Shown here one piece after another: positions 8,368-16,680 of a stretch of 64,000 nt of DNA. This stretch comes from an uncultured Spirochaetaceae bacterium (GTDB lineage: Bacteria > Spirochaetota > Spirochaetia > Sphaerochaetales > Sphaerochaetaceae): positions 124,001 through 188,000 of the forward strand of contig CALXYM010000003.1 of assembly GCA_944392965.1 (NCBI GenBank), in the 5' to 3' direction. The notes below the pieces were generated by a model. That model was not told the DNA's origin. It did not search any database and was given only the letters and a program-made list of their open reading frames with translations. The translations under genes and the position numbers were made by a program. The number at the start of each line of letters is the position of its first letter. The stretch's first letter is position 1.

Positions 8368-8734
8368 GGGGGTGTTTTGGTTTCGACTTGCTTTACCAGG
8401 TCGAGGACTGCGGGCCAAGAGCTGACTTGTAAAACCGGCAACAAAAAATAACTGCAAAGAAAGAAGAAGATGACAACGTCGAAACTCTTGCATTTGCTGC
8501 TTAATTAAACGCAGCATGGCTTCTCCAGACGCCGCTCTGAGGCTGGATGAGGTCAACACAAATCAGGGCTTTCCCTTTAGGGCGCACTCACCTGAAGGGG
8601 AGATCAAGCGGGTGATACCTTTTCTCAACGCTAGTAATGCGGCCTAGAGAGAGGGGAGATTAGAAGCATTACTACGTTCCGTAGATGTTTTCGGATGGAC
8701 TGTTAGGACGGGAGTTCGAGTCTCCCCACCTCCA
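8368..8734 (+). ncRNA. ssrA: Transfer-messenger RNA (tmRNA)
   Basis: Rescues stalled ribosomes with SmpB. The 5' end GGGGGTG pairs with CACCTCC at 8727-8733 to make the acceptor stem. The 5' GTTTTGGTTTCGAC and the T-arm with loop TTCGAGT are standard. CCA is not encoded (CAA follows the discriminator A8734), so it must be added after transcription. The resume codon is probably GCA at 8454, after AAATAACT. The tag would read AKKEEDDNVETLAFAA and end at TAA 8502-8504. A strong promoter precedes it and a terminator follows. smpB lies 1.4 kb downstream on the other strand. Confidence 0.95.
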
Positions 8735-8735
8735 C

Positions 8736-8766
8736 AAGGGCCACTGCTTATGTGGCCTTTTTCTTT
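8736..8766 (+). terminator. Intrinsic terminator of tmRNA
   Basis: AAGGGCCAC/GTGGCCTTT (8736-8744 with 8752-8760, one imperfect position) followed by a T-rich tract to 8766, directly after the mature 3' end. Confidence 0.85.
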
Positions 8767-8776
8767 TACTTTATGT

Positions 8777-10081
8777 TTAAATCAATGAGATCGCTTTTAA
8801 ATACTCTTCTGCAAGGGGAAGAGGAACATTCGTTATCTGCTCCTGCTTTTTGTAGGGAGACATTGAAAATCTTATTCCTTGCCGTGTTTCATCTTGTTTC
8901 AATACTGTAGATAGACTCTTTGACCTTAGATTTGTTTCAGCTTTGACCTCAACTGGATAGATCTTTTTTAAGTCAACTACAAAATCGATTTCTAATGTAG
9001 AGTTTTCATTCGTATGGTAATAAAGCTTATTACCAAAAGTGGAAAAATACTGCTGCGCGAAATACTGTTCCGTAAAACTGCCTTTGTATGTTGAAAACAC
9101 ATTGTTTCCGATTAAGACATCCTCTGCAGGAGAATCAACCATTGCTCCTAAAAGCCCTAAATCAATTATGAATAATTTAAAACATTCGTCATCTTCATAG
9201 AATTTAACAGGTTTCTCTATTTTTTTTATCCGTGTTACCTTGTAAATTAATCCTGCGTTTTTCAACCATTCTATGGCTTTCTCATAATCCTTTGCCCGGG
9301 CTCCTTTCCTTATTGCACTATAGATGAATTTCTTATTCTCCTTTGCTAACTGACTTGGAATACTGTTCCAGACAGAAAGCATTCTGATAACATCATTTTC
9401 CGGTACGTGTTTTGAGAAGTCTCTTTCATAATCACGTATTATCGATTTTTGTAATTGTCTTACGCTATGTATGTCCTGTGTACGTATATACAAATCAACA
9501 ACTTCAGGCATTCCTCCTGTGAAATAATACTGACGCAGAAGTTCTGTAAGTTGTGGTAATAATGGGTTAAGCTCCTCAAATCTATGTTCTTTTATCGTGT
9601 CTAAGAGTACTTTTTTCCCACTTGCTAATAGGAATTCGAAAAAAGAAAGTGGATAAAGAGTCATGCTTTCGGTTTTTCCTACAGGAAAACCAGTGCCTGA
9701 ATGAATCAATATTCCTAAGAAAGAACCAGCTACGGCAATGTGATATTCAGGGGCATTTTCGGAAAAATATTTAAGAGAAGTTAATGCGATTGGAATTTCC
9801 TGTATCTCATCAAGTACTAAGAGGGTTTTTCCGGGAAGAATAGTTTCTCCTGAAATTGCTGAGAAGCCCCGGATCAGACGGGCTGTATCGAAATCAGAGA
9901 AAAGAATATTCATCTGTGGATTGTTATCGCAGTTTATATAAGCGAGATTCTCATACTCATTCTTTCCAAATTCTTTAAGTAGCCAGGTCTTTCCTACCTG
10001 TCTTGCACCTTCAAGAATAAGAGGTTTCCTGTCTTTACTGTTTTTCCAAGATAAAAGCTTTTTGTATAAAAATCTTTCCAT
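8777..10081 (-). CDS. AAA ATPase with C-terminal DUF4143 (nuclease-like) domain
   Basis: 434 residues. Walker A GARQVGKT at 25-32, Walker B LLVLDE at 87-92, a sensor strand ending AVAGSFLG, and a C-terminal DUF4143 region with the LEIDFVVD...YPVEVKAE pattern (about 367-384), a PD-(D/E)XK-like core. The family is widespread in gut bacteria, is often strain-variable and has no settled role. Some members are proposed to sit with toxin-antitoxin or mobile functions. The gene separates ssrA from smpB, and is AT-rich relative to them. No Shine-Dalgarno sequence precedes the ATG. TTGATA-16-TAATAT lies immediately upstream, overlapping the last copy of a 33-bp repeat. Its reading frame is continuous with the repeat-encoded PLEKC segments. 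Confidence 0.85.
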   Translation of the reverse strand: MERFLYKKLLSWKNSKDRKPLILEGARQVGKTWLLKEFGKNEYENLAYINCDNNPQMNILFSDFDTARLIRGFSAISGETILPGKTLLVLDEIQEIPIALTSLKYFSENAPEYHIAVAGSFLGILIHSGTGFPVGKTESMTLYPLSFFEFLLASGKKVLLDTIKEHRFEELNPLLPQLTELLRQYYFTGGMPEVVDLYIRTQDIHSVRQLQKSIIRDYERDFSKHVPENDVIRMLSVWNSIPSQLAKENKKFIYSAIRKGARAKDYEKAIEWLKNAGLIYKVTRIKKIEKPVKFYEDDECFKLFIIDLGLLGAMVDSPAEDVLIGNNVFSTYKGSFTEQYFAQQYFSTFGNKLYYHTNENSTLEIDFVVDLKKIYPVEVKAETNLRSKSLSTVLKQDETRQGIRFSMSPYKKQEQITNVPLPLAEEYLKAISLI

Positions 10082-10097
10082 ATAAAAGATATTACAT

Positions 10098-10193
10098 TTT
10101 TCTAGGGGATTATCAAGGGAGAACTCACACTTTTCTAGGGGAACTTAGGAGCTAAAGACACACTTTTCTAGGGGAATAAGAATTTTCCCCTAG
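10098..10193. repeat. Three 33-bp-spaced direct repeats plus one inverted copy
   Basis: TTTTCTAGGGGA occurs at 10098-10109, 10131-10142 and 10164-10175, exactly 33 bp apart. CACTTTTC flanks two of them. An inverted copy TTTTCCCCTAG at 10183-10193 makes a hairpin with the third and contains the smpB stop codon. On the minus strand each copy reads CCCCTAGAAAA and in the ATPase frame encodes PLEKC three times, broken by one TAA. It lies entirely between smpB and the ATPase gene. Confidence 0.8.
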
Positions 10194-10651
10194 TAATTTA
10201 GCTCTTTCAGCTGTCTTCTCGCATCAATCTTCATGTCCTTTTCTTTTATCGCTTCTTTCTTGTCTCTAACGTTCTTTCCACGAGCAAGGGCGATCTTCAT
10301 TTTCACGAGATTGTTCTTGATGTAGATTTCGAGAGGGGTGATGGTAAAACCTTTCTCATTAACCTTTCTCTGGAACTTCTTTATCTCCATCCTATGTGCA
10401 AGGAGCTTACGGTTTCTCTGGCTGTCATGATTGAAGATGTTGCCATGACTGTATGGCTGGATTAAAAAGCCAATGAGGATGAGTTCATTGTTCTTTATCT
10501 GGACATAGCTGTCAGAGAAAGAACATTTACCCTCTCTTATGCTTTTCACTTCCGTTCCTACGAGCTCAATACCGCATTCAAGCTCCTCAAGGATCTCGTA
10601 ATTGAAATATGCTTTCTTATTCTTTTGAATAAGCTTTATGTTATCACTCAT
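10190..10651 (-). CDS. smpB: SsrA-binding protein SmpB
   Basis: 153 residues, standard length. It binds the tRNA-like end of tmRNA and carries it into stalled ribosomes. Landmarks: NKKAYFNYEI, GIELVGTEVKSIREG, SYVQI, NIFNHDSQRNRKLLAHR, and the basic C-terminal tail (ARGKNVRDKKEAIKEKD) that reads the empty mRNA channel. Its ATG overlaps the stop of the upstream SUMF1-like gene (10648-10651), so it is the second gene of that transcript. The ATPase gene and its repeats intervene between smpB and ssrA. Confidence 0.95.
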   Translation of the reverse strand: MSDNIKLIQKNKKAYFNYEILEELECGIELVGTEVKSIREGKCSFSDSYVQIKNNELILIGFLIQPYSHGNIFNHDSQRNRKLLAHRMEIKKFQRKVNEKGFTITPLEIYIKNNLVKMKIALARGKNVRDKKEAIKEKDMKIDARRQLKELNY

Positions 10652-12021
10652 TTTGCTATCCTGAATCCGACGTAATCGCTGCAGGTTGATTTACCTATCA
10701 TACCGATAGTGTCGGGAGTTATTCCATCTCCGGCATTAAGATAAGAACCACCTTTGACTATCACGTCATCGTTTTCCACCGAATAGCCATCATAGCCTAA
10801 AACACGGTTTAGGGGAACATACTCGCTTGATGTGTATTCCCAAACACCACCCATCATCATCTGTGGTGTGGAGGTATCGACATCCGCCCAATTAAGGCTT
10901 GCCGCATAGCTCTTATCCTGTACAGAATATGCTGCATAGCTCCATTCGGCCTCGCTTGGCAGACGGTACTGAACTCCATCCTTCTCGCTTAACCATGTGA
11001 TATACGCCTTAGCAGCATAGTAGCTTATATTTCTTATCGGGCGGGAGCTGACATATCCTGTTGAAAGGCTTACACCGTTTAAATAGTTCTCATCAACAAG
11101 ACCCTCGCTTATCAGATTCTCCTTATTGCTTAGAGCCCACTTTGGATTTTCTCTCACGAAGAGTGCATACTCATATTCACTTACTGGACGGGAGGAGATT
11201 GCGAAATCACTTACGCTTACTTCAATTCTTTTCTCATTAATAAGAGGATACTTATCACCTTGGTAAGAGCCCATTTCGAAGGTAGCTGAAGGGTAGTGGA
11301 AGAAGCTATCATCCTTTCCATCAGGCATTGTTACCTCGTGTGTATTGTTATAAACAGGACTTTCATCGGCGGTGAATATATCTGCCTCTATCGCAGGTGA
11401 TATATTAAGGAGAGAGCATGCAGAGAGGTAATCATCATACATTTCCCTGCTTGAAATATGTGCAATAGCTTTTGTCCAGATATCCTTATCAAGAGAGACG
11501 TTCAATTCCGTTATATCCTTCGCATAATTGGAGAAAAGGGGAGGAAGTGTCGTCGGAGTTGAGAATGTTGTGACCTTCGACCAAGTGGCAACATCTCTCA
11601 GGAAATTCTCATTTACCGATTTTACAAGTTCGTCACTTGAGGTGTATTCGATTTCGATATCTTCACCTCGATGGAAGATAAGCGTGAAGAAGATCGGGTG
11701 TGAAATATCGATCTCCTCCTCTCCGATCGTTATAGAATTCTTAACATAACGGACATCATGTTTTCCTGATTCTATGAAATACCTGCTGCCCTCCGTAGAG
11801 CCGAGGTATGTACCATCAAGATAGACACCGACGTTTGTAAGCCCGGAGTCGAATGACACGTATTTTCCCCCGTTCACGATTCCTGGAAGCATGAAGAGAA
11901 GGAAGAATACAAGAAGAATTACGGCAATCATGCCGGATAATATTACAACGCCTGGACGAATACCGAAGATCGGTTTAAGCTTTACAGGCTCTACCTCAGG
12001 CAGTTCTCTCTTTTTTCTCAT
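10648..12021 (-). CDS. Membrane-anchored SUMF1/FGE-like protein with PEGA-like domain
   Basis: 457 residues. There is a short cytoplasmic tail and one membrane helix at about 25-50. A PEGA-like beta segment (VGVYLDGTYLGSTEG, about 64-80) follows, then a C-terminal formylglycine-generating-enzyme-type fold (about 220-457) with MGSYQGDKYPL, ISSRPVSEYEYALF, YRLPSEAEWSYAA, GGVWEYTSSEY and the closing GFRIAK. The paired catalytic cysteines of true FGEs are not evident, so it is more likely a binding or structural member than a sulfatase activator. No Shine-Dalgarno sequence precedes the ATG, and a divergent promoter with lepB would start transcription close to the ATG. smpB overlaps its 3' end. 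Confidence 0.75.
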   Translation of the reverse strand: MRKKRELPEVEPVKLKPIFGIRPGVVILSGMIAVILLVFFLLFMLPGIVNGGKYVSFDSGLTNVGVYLDGTYLGSTEGSRYFIESGKHDVRYVKNSITIGEEEIDISHPIFFTLIFHRGEDIEIEYTSSDELVKSVNENFLRDVATWSKVTTFSTPTTLPPLFSNYAKDITELNVSLDKDIWTKAIAHISSREMYDDYLSACSLLNISPAIEADIFTADESPVYNNTHEVTMPDGKDDSFFHYPSATFEMGSYQGDKYPLINEKRIEVSVSDFAISSRPVSEYEYALFVRENPKWALSNKENLISEGLVDENYLNGVSLSTGYVSSRPIRNISYYAAKAYITWLSEKDGVQYRLPSEAEWSYAAYSVQDKSYAASLNWADVDTSTPQMMMGGVWEYTSSEYVPLNRVLGYDGYSVENDDVIVKGGSYLNAGDGITPDTIGMIGKSTCSDYVGFRIAK

Positions 12022-12027
12022 AGGCTA

Positions 12028-12079
12028 AAAATAATAATCTAGGCCCTTACTTGTCAACTTATATTAATTGGTGTAATTT
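12028..12079. promoter_or_regulatory. Overlapping divergent promoters (SUMF1-like/smpB leftward, lepB rightward)
   Basis: Rightward: TTGTCA 12051-12056, 17 bp, TAATTT 12074-12079, then 6 bases to the lepB ATG. Leftward: TTGACA on the minus strand at 12052-12057, 18 bp, TATTTT at 12028-12033, then 6 bases to the ATG of the SUMF1-like gene. The two -35 boxes occupy the same seven bases, so binding should be mutually exclusive. Both downstream ATGs lack a Shine-Dalgarno sequence. Confidence 0.55.
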
Positions 12080-12085
12080 CAAATC

Positions 12086-13084
12086 ATGGATAAGATGCTT
12101 ACCGCTATAGAGCGGAGGACAGAGAGATACCTGACGAAGCGTAAGCAGGTCAGGCAATACAATAAGAACAAGAAAAAGACTATTTTGAGTGAGATATGGT
12201 CATGGGTGGACGCCCTGATTTTTGCTATCTTCTGGGTGATAATAATCAATCAGTATCTTTTCCAGTTCTTCCTCATCCCATCTCCGAGCATGGTGTCGAC
12301 GTTGAATGTTGGGGATAGGGTTGCAGTAGTGAAAAACGCCTACGGCACTGAGCTGTATCCCGCAGGACCGAAGGTCGGCGTGGGAAATAGAAGGGTTGAA
12401 AGGGATGATATCATCACGTTCTATAATCCTGAATATGATTCTAAAGGACCGGTATTTGATATCTTCTCACAGATCATTTTCATGGGTACGCTCTCTTTTG
12501 TGAATATAGATAAGAATCCAGATGGAACTCCTGCAGAGCGCCTTTATGTAAAAAGGGCTGTGGGCTTGCCCGGGGATACGGTGAAGTTTGAAGATGGTAA
12601 TGTGCTGATAAAGCCCGCAGGAGAGAACGATTTCATTACTGAAGAGGAGTTCAGAGCTGCCAATGGCCTTTCTCAAGGACCTCACAGAAGCGTTAATATG
12701 GATGATTACATCTGGCTCAAAGCTTACGGAAATCTGCTTGCCTATGATGAGAAGGGGATTTTGAACAGCGCCCCCAGCTATCTAGAGAGGGCATACAGTC
12801 AGATGGATCAGAGTTCAAACATCTCGGATTTCTATGAGGTTGAACATCAGAGGGCACTTTCAGAGACGAAGATTGATCCCAGCAACATGGACTACAGAAG
12901 TGCGTTGAACAGTTATGAAAATGGAATCTATGTGCCAAATGATCATGTTCTTCCTCTTGGTGATAACCGTGACAACTCCCGAGATGGTAGATATTTCGGT
13001 CCTGTAAGCGAAAGTGATATAAACGGTCGTGTTGTGCTACGCTTCTGGCCTCTTTCCGATTTCTCAATCCTTACAGATGACTGA
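12086..13084 (+). CDS. lepB: Signal peptidase I
   Basis: 332 residues. It cleaves signal peptides at the outer face of the inner membrane. A basic N-terminus is followed by one membrane helix at about 42-63. The catalytic Ser68 is in PSPSMVSTL, the general-base Lys156 in YVKRAVGLPGD, and the family box GDNRDNSRDGR lies near 294-304. An insert of about 110 residues between the Lys box and the last box makes it longer than Gram-positive enzymes and like other spirochaete or proteobacterial forms. The ATG has no Shine-Dalgarno sequence. The stop TGA shares its A with the hemW ATG. Confidence 0.93.
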   Translation: MDKMLTAIERRTERYLTKRKQVRQYNKNKKKTILSEIWSWVDALIFAIFWVIIINQYLFQFFLIPSPSMVSTLNVGDRVAVVKNAYGTELYPAGPKVGVGNRRVERDDIITFYNPEYDSKGPVFDIFSQIIFMGTLSFVNIDKNPDGTPAERLYVKRAVGLPGDTVKFEDGNVLIKPAGENDFITEEEFRAANGLSQGPHRSVNMDDYIWLKAYGNLLAYDEKGILNSAPSYLERAYSQMDQSSNISDFYEVEHQRALSETKIDPSNMDYRSALNSYENGIYVPNDHVLPLGDNRDNSRDGRYFGPVSESDINGRVVLRFWPLSDFSILTDD

Positions 13085-14196
13085 TGAAAGGTTTTGATTC
13101 ACAAAAAGGGTTGTCTCTTTACATACATATCCCTTTCTGTACGAGGAAATGCTCTTATTGTGCATTTTATTCCCTTCCTTCTTCAAAGTGGGTAATCACT
13201 CCAGATGAGTATGTATACTTCATCATCGAAGAGATACGTAAATTGTCTCTTCCTCATCTGGATAGCCTTTACATCGGAGGTGGAAACCCTGGCCTTGTTT
13301 CCACGCCTGATCTCATTAGACTGATAGATGAGGCATCAGAAAAAGGGCGTCCTGAGGAGATAACCATCGAGATGAACCCCGAGGAGGTTAGCTATGAGAA
13401 AATTGCAAAGCTCTCTGGGCATGTTGACCGGATATCAATTGGGGTACAAAGCCTGAATGAAAAGGCATTGAGGATCCTTGGAAGAAACAGTACGAGAAAG
13501 GAGAATATCAGAGCTCTTGAGATTCTTGAGAAAAGCGGTGTCAACTATAATGCCGACATAATGACCGCAATTCCTTCCATGACCGTCGCTGATACCATAA
13601 ATGATATCAGGGAGGTCAATTCCTATAAGCCATCACATATCTCGTTCTACTGTCTTACCTATGAGGAGGGAACTCCCCTTTATTCTCTTTTAGATGAAAG
13701 AGATGAGGATTACGAGTATGACTCACTTCAGGCAGGATGGAAGGAGCTGCGTGATCTTGGATATGATCACTATGAGGTATCGAATTTCGCAAAAGGGGGC
13801 AGATACAGCAGGCATAATATCAATTACTGGCGTCTCAATCAGTACCTAGGACTCGGTCCGGGAAGTGAGAGCAGCTTAGGCTACAGAGATATTTATTCGG
13901 CCCATGTGGAGGAGAATCTCTCTTTATATCTTAAAGATCCTTCTCTCCGATATGAACATCTGAAAAAGGATGAATGTAGCCTTGAGTATATTATGGTATC
14001 TCTGAGAACGAAGTGGGGCATAGACAAGAAAGAACTCCTTGAGCGCTTTTCTATCGATTTCGACAGTACTTTCAGCGGAAGTCTCAAGGAGCTTGATAAG
14101 AACTGGTATTCCAATACTATGGAAAGTTTTAGCCTGACTGAAGAAGGCTGGATGATGCTTGACTCAATAACCCTTGCCCTCTTCATGGCGTTTTAA
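13084..14196 (+). CDS. hemW: HemW-like radical SAM protein (heme chaperone family)
   Basis: 370 residues. The radical-SAM motif CTRKCSYC (C19, C23, C26) is followed by AF, and the protein starts with LYIHIPFC as in HemW. The HemN-specific extra N-terminal residues are absent. Further landmarks are YIGGGNPGL, IEMNPEEV, ISIGVQSLNE and the C-terminal HemN_C-like winged domain ending about residue 365. HemW delivers heme to respiratory enzymes; it does not oxidise coproporphyrinogen. In a fermentative spirochaete its client is unclear. It overlaps the lepB stop by one base and converges with putP, overlapping by four bases. Confidence 0.88.
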   Translation: MKGFDSQKGLSLYIHIPFCTRKCSYCAFYSLPSSKWVITPDEYVYFIIEEIRKLSLPHLDSLYIGGGNPGLVSTPDLIRLIDEASEKGRPEEITIEMNPEEVSYEKIAKLSGHVDRISIGVQSLNEKALRILGRNSTRKENIRALEILEKSGVNYNADIMTAIPSMTVADTINDIREVNSYKPSHISFYCLTYEEGTPLYSLLDERDEDYEYDSLQAGWKELRDLGYDHYEVSNFAKGGRYSRHNINYWRLNQYLGLGPGSESSLGYRDIYSAHVEENLSLYLKDPSLRYEHLKKDECSLEYIMVSLRTKWGIDKKELLERFSIDFDSTFSGSLKELDKNWYSNTMESFSLTEEGWMMLDSITLALFMAF

Positions 14197-15755
14197 CATT
14201 CAAAATTTTTCGCTTTCTCAAATTCCTCTTTTATTTCATCGCTTACATCGGGTGTCAGCAGGGATACGATGACGATGACCAGGGATGAGATTATGAAGGC
14301 GGGAAGAAGCTCATAGATAGCGAATATTCCACCAAGAGGTTTGATGAAGAGGTTCCAGATGAATACGACAGCTGCACCTGAGACCATACCTGCGATCGCT
14401 CCTTGTCTCGTTGTTCTCTTCCAGAAAAGAGAGAAGAGCATCAAAGGTCCGAATGCAGCTCCGAAGCCAGCCCATGCGAAACTTACGATCGTGAATATGA
14501 CGCTCTCCTCATCAAGTGCGATGATGGCTCCGAAAAGGGCAATAAGGATCAGTGTTACACGGCTTACCCTCATGACATCTCTGTCCTTTGCATCTTTTTT
14601 GAATATTCCCTGATAGATGTTCTTTGCAACCGCACTGGCAGCAATCAAGAGATAACTGTCGGAACTGGAGATCGTAGCAGCAAATATTCCTGCCATAACC
14701 AGGCCAGCAAAAAGCGGATGAAGCATGCTGGATGCAAGCAGTGAGAAGATGTTCTCACTCTCACTTGCCGTAGTAAGGGCAGTTGGATAAAGTGTTCTTC
14801 CGATAAGCCCGATTGTGACGGAGGTCGCAAGGGATATCAGAACCCAGATTGTTCCGATTCTTCTGCTCTTTGTGAGCTCATCGGCTTTTCTGATTGCCAT
14901 GAAGCGTAAGAGTACCTGAGGTACTCCGAAATAACCAAGTCCCCATGCGAGCATTGATAGGGCAGAGAGCGCAGAGTAGGGAGCAGCTTCGCTGAAAAGC
15001 GGCATACCGTTCTCTACGATCTGATGTCCCGTCTCGTCAAGTGCGGGATTTCCAAGGGAGAAAAATTCAAGGAAGCCCGGGATGCTGTTGAGGTTTTCAA
15101 ATACTGCCCCGAGTCCACCTGCGTTTATCGTTCCAAATACGAGTATGACTACAAGTGCGAATACCATAACAATCGCCTGCATGAAGTCAGAGGCGCTCTC
15201 AGCAAGGAAGCCACCGATGAAAGTATAGGTGAGTACAAGAATTACACCAACGATCATCATGGAATGATAGTTAAAGCCGAACATCGCGGAAAAAAGCTTG
15301 CCGCAGGTTACGAAACAGCTTGAGGCATATACGCAGAAGAAGATGAGGATGAGAAGGGAGGAGATCATCATTATGACCTTCTTCTTCTCATGGAAACGAT
15401 TAGAAAAGAAATCTGGGATGGTTATAGAGTTGTTCGCAACATGCGAATAACGTCTGAGTCTTTTTGCGACGAAAAGCCAGTTGATATACGTTCCAATAAG
15501 CAGCCCGAGAGCCGTCCAGAACGCATCTGCAAGTCCCGTCCAGTATGCAAGACCGGGCAGTCCCATCAAAAGCCAGCCTGACATATCGCTTGCCTCCGCA
15601 CTGAATGCGGCGACCCAGGGGCCTAGACTTCGTCCCCCGATATAATAATTCTCACTGTTCGCATTTGCTCTTTTGGCGAAGTAAACTCCGATGAACAGAA
15701 CGACTGCGATATACAGGATCATGGAAATAAGCATCTGTATCGAACTTGATGACAT
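14193..15755 (-). CDS. putP: Sodium/proline symporter (SSS family)
   Basis: 520 residues with about 13 membrane helices. It imports an organic solute, probably proline, with sodium. PutP signatures: GGRSLGPWVAAFSAEASDMSGW near 40-60, YTFIGGFLAESASDFMQ (about 175-192), GYFGVPQVLLRFMAI (about 275-290), and SSSDSYLLIAASAVAKNIYQ (about 365-385, a sodium-site helix). GGAGG precedes the ATG. The gene converges with hemW. A terminator-like hairpin is present in the leader. Pantothenate or another SSS substrate is a less likely alternative. Confidence 0.88.
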   Translation of the reverse strand: MSSSSIQMLISMILYIAVVLFIGVYFAKRANANSENYYIGGRSLGPWVAAFSAEASDMSGWLLMGLPGLAYWTGLADAFWTALGLLIGTYINWLFVAKRLRRYSHVANNSITIPDFFSNRFHEKKKVIMMISSLLILIFFCVYASSCFVTCGKLFSAMFGFNYHSMMIVGVILVLTYTFIGGFLAESASDFMQAIVMVFALVVILVFGTINAGGLGAVFENLNSIPGFLEFFSLGNPALDETGHQIVENGMPLFSEAAPYSALSALSMLAWGLGYFGVPQVLLRFMAIRKADELTKSRRIGTIWVLISLATSVTIGLIGRTLYPTALTTASESENIFSLLASSMLHPLFAGLVMAGIFAATISSSDSYLLIAASAVAKNIYQGIFKKDAKDRDVMRVSRVTLILIALFGAIIALDEESVIFTIVSFAWAGFGAAFGPLMLFSLFWKRTTRQGAIAGMVSGAAVVFIWNLFIKPLGGIFAIYELLPAFIISSLVIVIVSLLTPDVSDEIKEEFEKAKNFEC

Positions 15756-15812
15756 AAGTCCTCCAAAAGGAATATTTCTAACACCATAAAAAAAATTTGA
15801 TTAAATTACAAT

Positions 15813-15849
15813 AAAAAAAGACGAAAGAAGGTTTCATTGCCTTCTCTTT
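15813..15849 (-). terminator. Terminator-like hairpin in the putP leader
   Basis: On the minus strand AAAGAGAAGG and CCTTCTTT (15824-15849) form a stem with one bulge, then CGTC and TTTTTTT (complement of 15813-15819). It lies 60-90 bases before the putP start with no gene upstream that it could end, so a leader attenuator or stray site is possible. Confidence 0.35.
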
Positions 15850-15863
15850 CCTTGCTTGTAATA

Positions 15864-15892
15864 TTGACGCGTAAAAATACATTGTGTTAAAT
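15864..15892 (+). promoter_or_regulatory. Promoter of the yebC-ruvCAB unit
   Basis: TTGACG (15864-15869), 17 bp, TTAAAT (15887-15892). Start about 15899, leaving a leader of about 35 bases with an AGAGG ribosome site before yebC. Confidence 0.6.
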
Positions 15893-15934
15893 TTTCATAG
15901 GTTCAAGTAATTCTAGTTTAAATAAGAGGTTTAT

Positions 15935-16675
15935 ATGTCAGGCCATAGCAAATGGGCAACTATTAAGCACAAGAAAGGCGCGCTGGATGCGAAGCGCGGT
16001 CAGAAATTCACAAAACTTATCAAGGAAATCTCCGTAGCCGCGAAGATGGGTGGGGGAGATCCCGATTCAAACGCAAGGCTCAGGACCGCCATTCTAAAGG
16101 CAAGAGCAGAGAACATGCCTAAGGATAACATCGATAGGGCGATCAAGAAAGGAACGGGTGAGCTGGGTCAGACAAGTTTCTTTGAACTCACATATGAAGG
16201 ATATGCTCCAGGTGGGGTTGCCATCATCGTGGATACGCTTACGGATAACAAGAACAGGACAGCAGCTGATGTGCGTTCAACTCTCAGCAAGCTCGGAGGT
16301 TCTCTTGGTTCTACCGGTTGCGTAAGCTACATGTTCCAGACAAAGGGTGTTATTACTTATGATGCCACAAAATACAGTGAGGAAGAGATATTCGATGCCG
16401 CACTTGAGAACGGTGCTGAGGATGTCTCCACCGATGACGGAATTATAGAGGTTACGACAACACCTGCGGATTTTGCAACTGTTCTTGAGGCCATGCAGAA
16501 GGCTGGATTCGAGCAGGAGAGCGCGGATATAAACAAGATTGCTGACCAGACGGTCACACTTGACAATGAGAAGGCTAACAAGGTCCTCAAGATCGTTGAG
16601 CGTCTTGAAGAGCTTGATGATGTTCAGCAGGTATCCACAAACCTTGAGCTGCCGGATGACTTTGTAGAGGAGTGA
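15935..16675 (+). CDS. yebC: YebC/PmpR family protein
   Basis: 246 residues, standard length. It begins MSGHSKWATIKHKKGA, the invariant family N-terminus, and carries the three-domain YebC layout with GYAPGGVAIIVDTLTDNKNRT at about 87-107. The family is described as DNA-binding regulators in several bacteria, and recent work also links it to translation of proline-rich stretches. It is the first gene of the unit with ruvC five bases downstream, a common arrangement. Confidence 0.95.
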   Translation: MSGHSKWATIKHKKGALDAKRGQKFTKLIKEISVAAKMGGGDPDSNARLRTAILKARAENMPKDNIDRAIKKGTGELGQTSFFELTYEGYAPGGVAIIVDTLTDNKNRTAADVRSTLSKLGGSLGSTGCVSYMFQTKGVITYDATKYSEEEIFDAALENGAEDVSTDDGIIEVTTTPADFATVLEAMQKAGFEQESADINKIADQTVTLDNEKANKVLKIVERLEELDDVQQVSTNLELPDDFVEE

Positions 16676-16680
16676 TATAA

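Noticed and set aside
8347-8559. Reading frames within the tmRNA region
   Set aside because: The segment folds as tmRNA; the frames overlap the acceptor stem and tag.
10098-10193. CRISPR-like periodic repeat
   Set aside because: Only three copies of a 12-base core at 33-bp spacing, no cas genes, repeats too short and coding in one frame.
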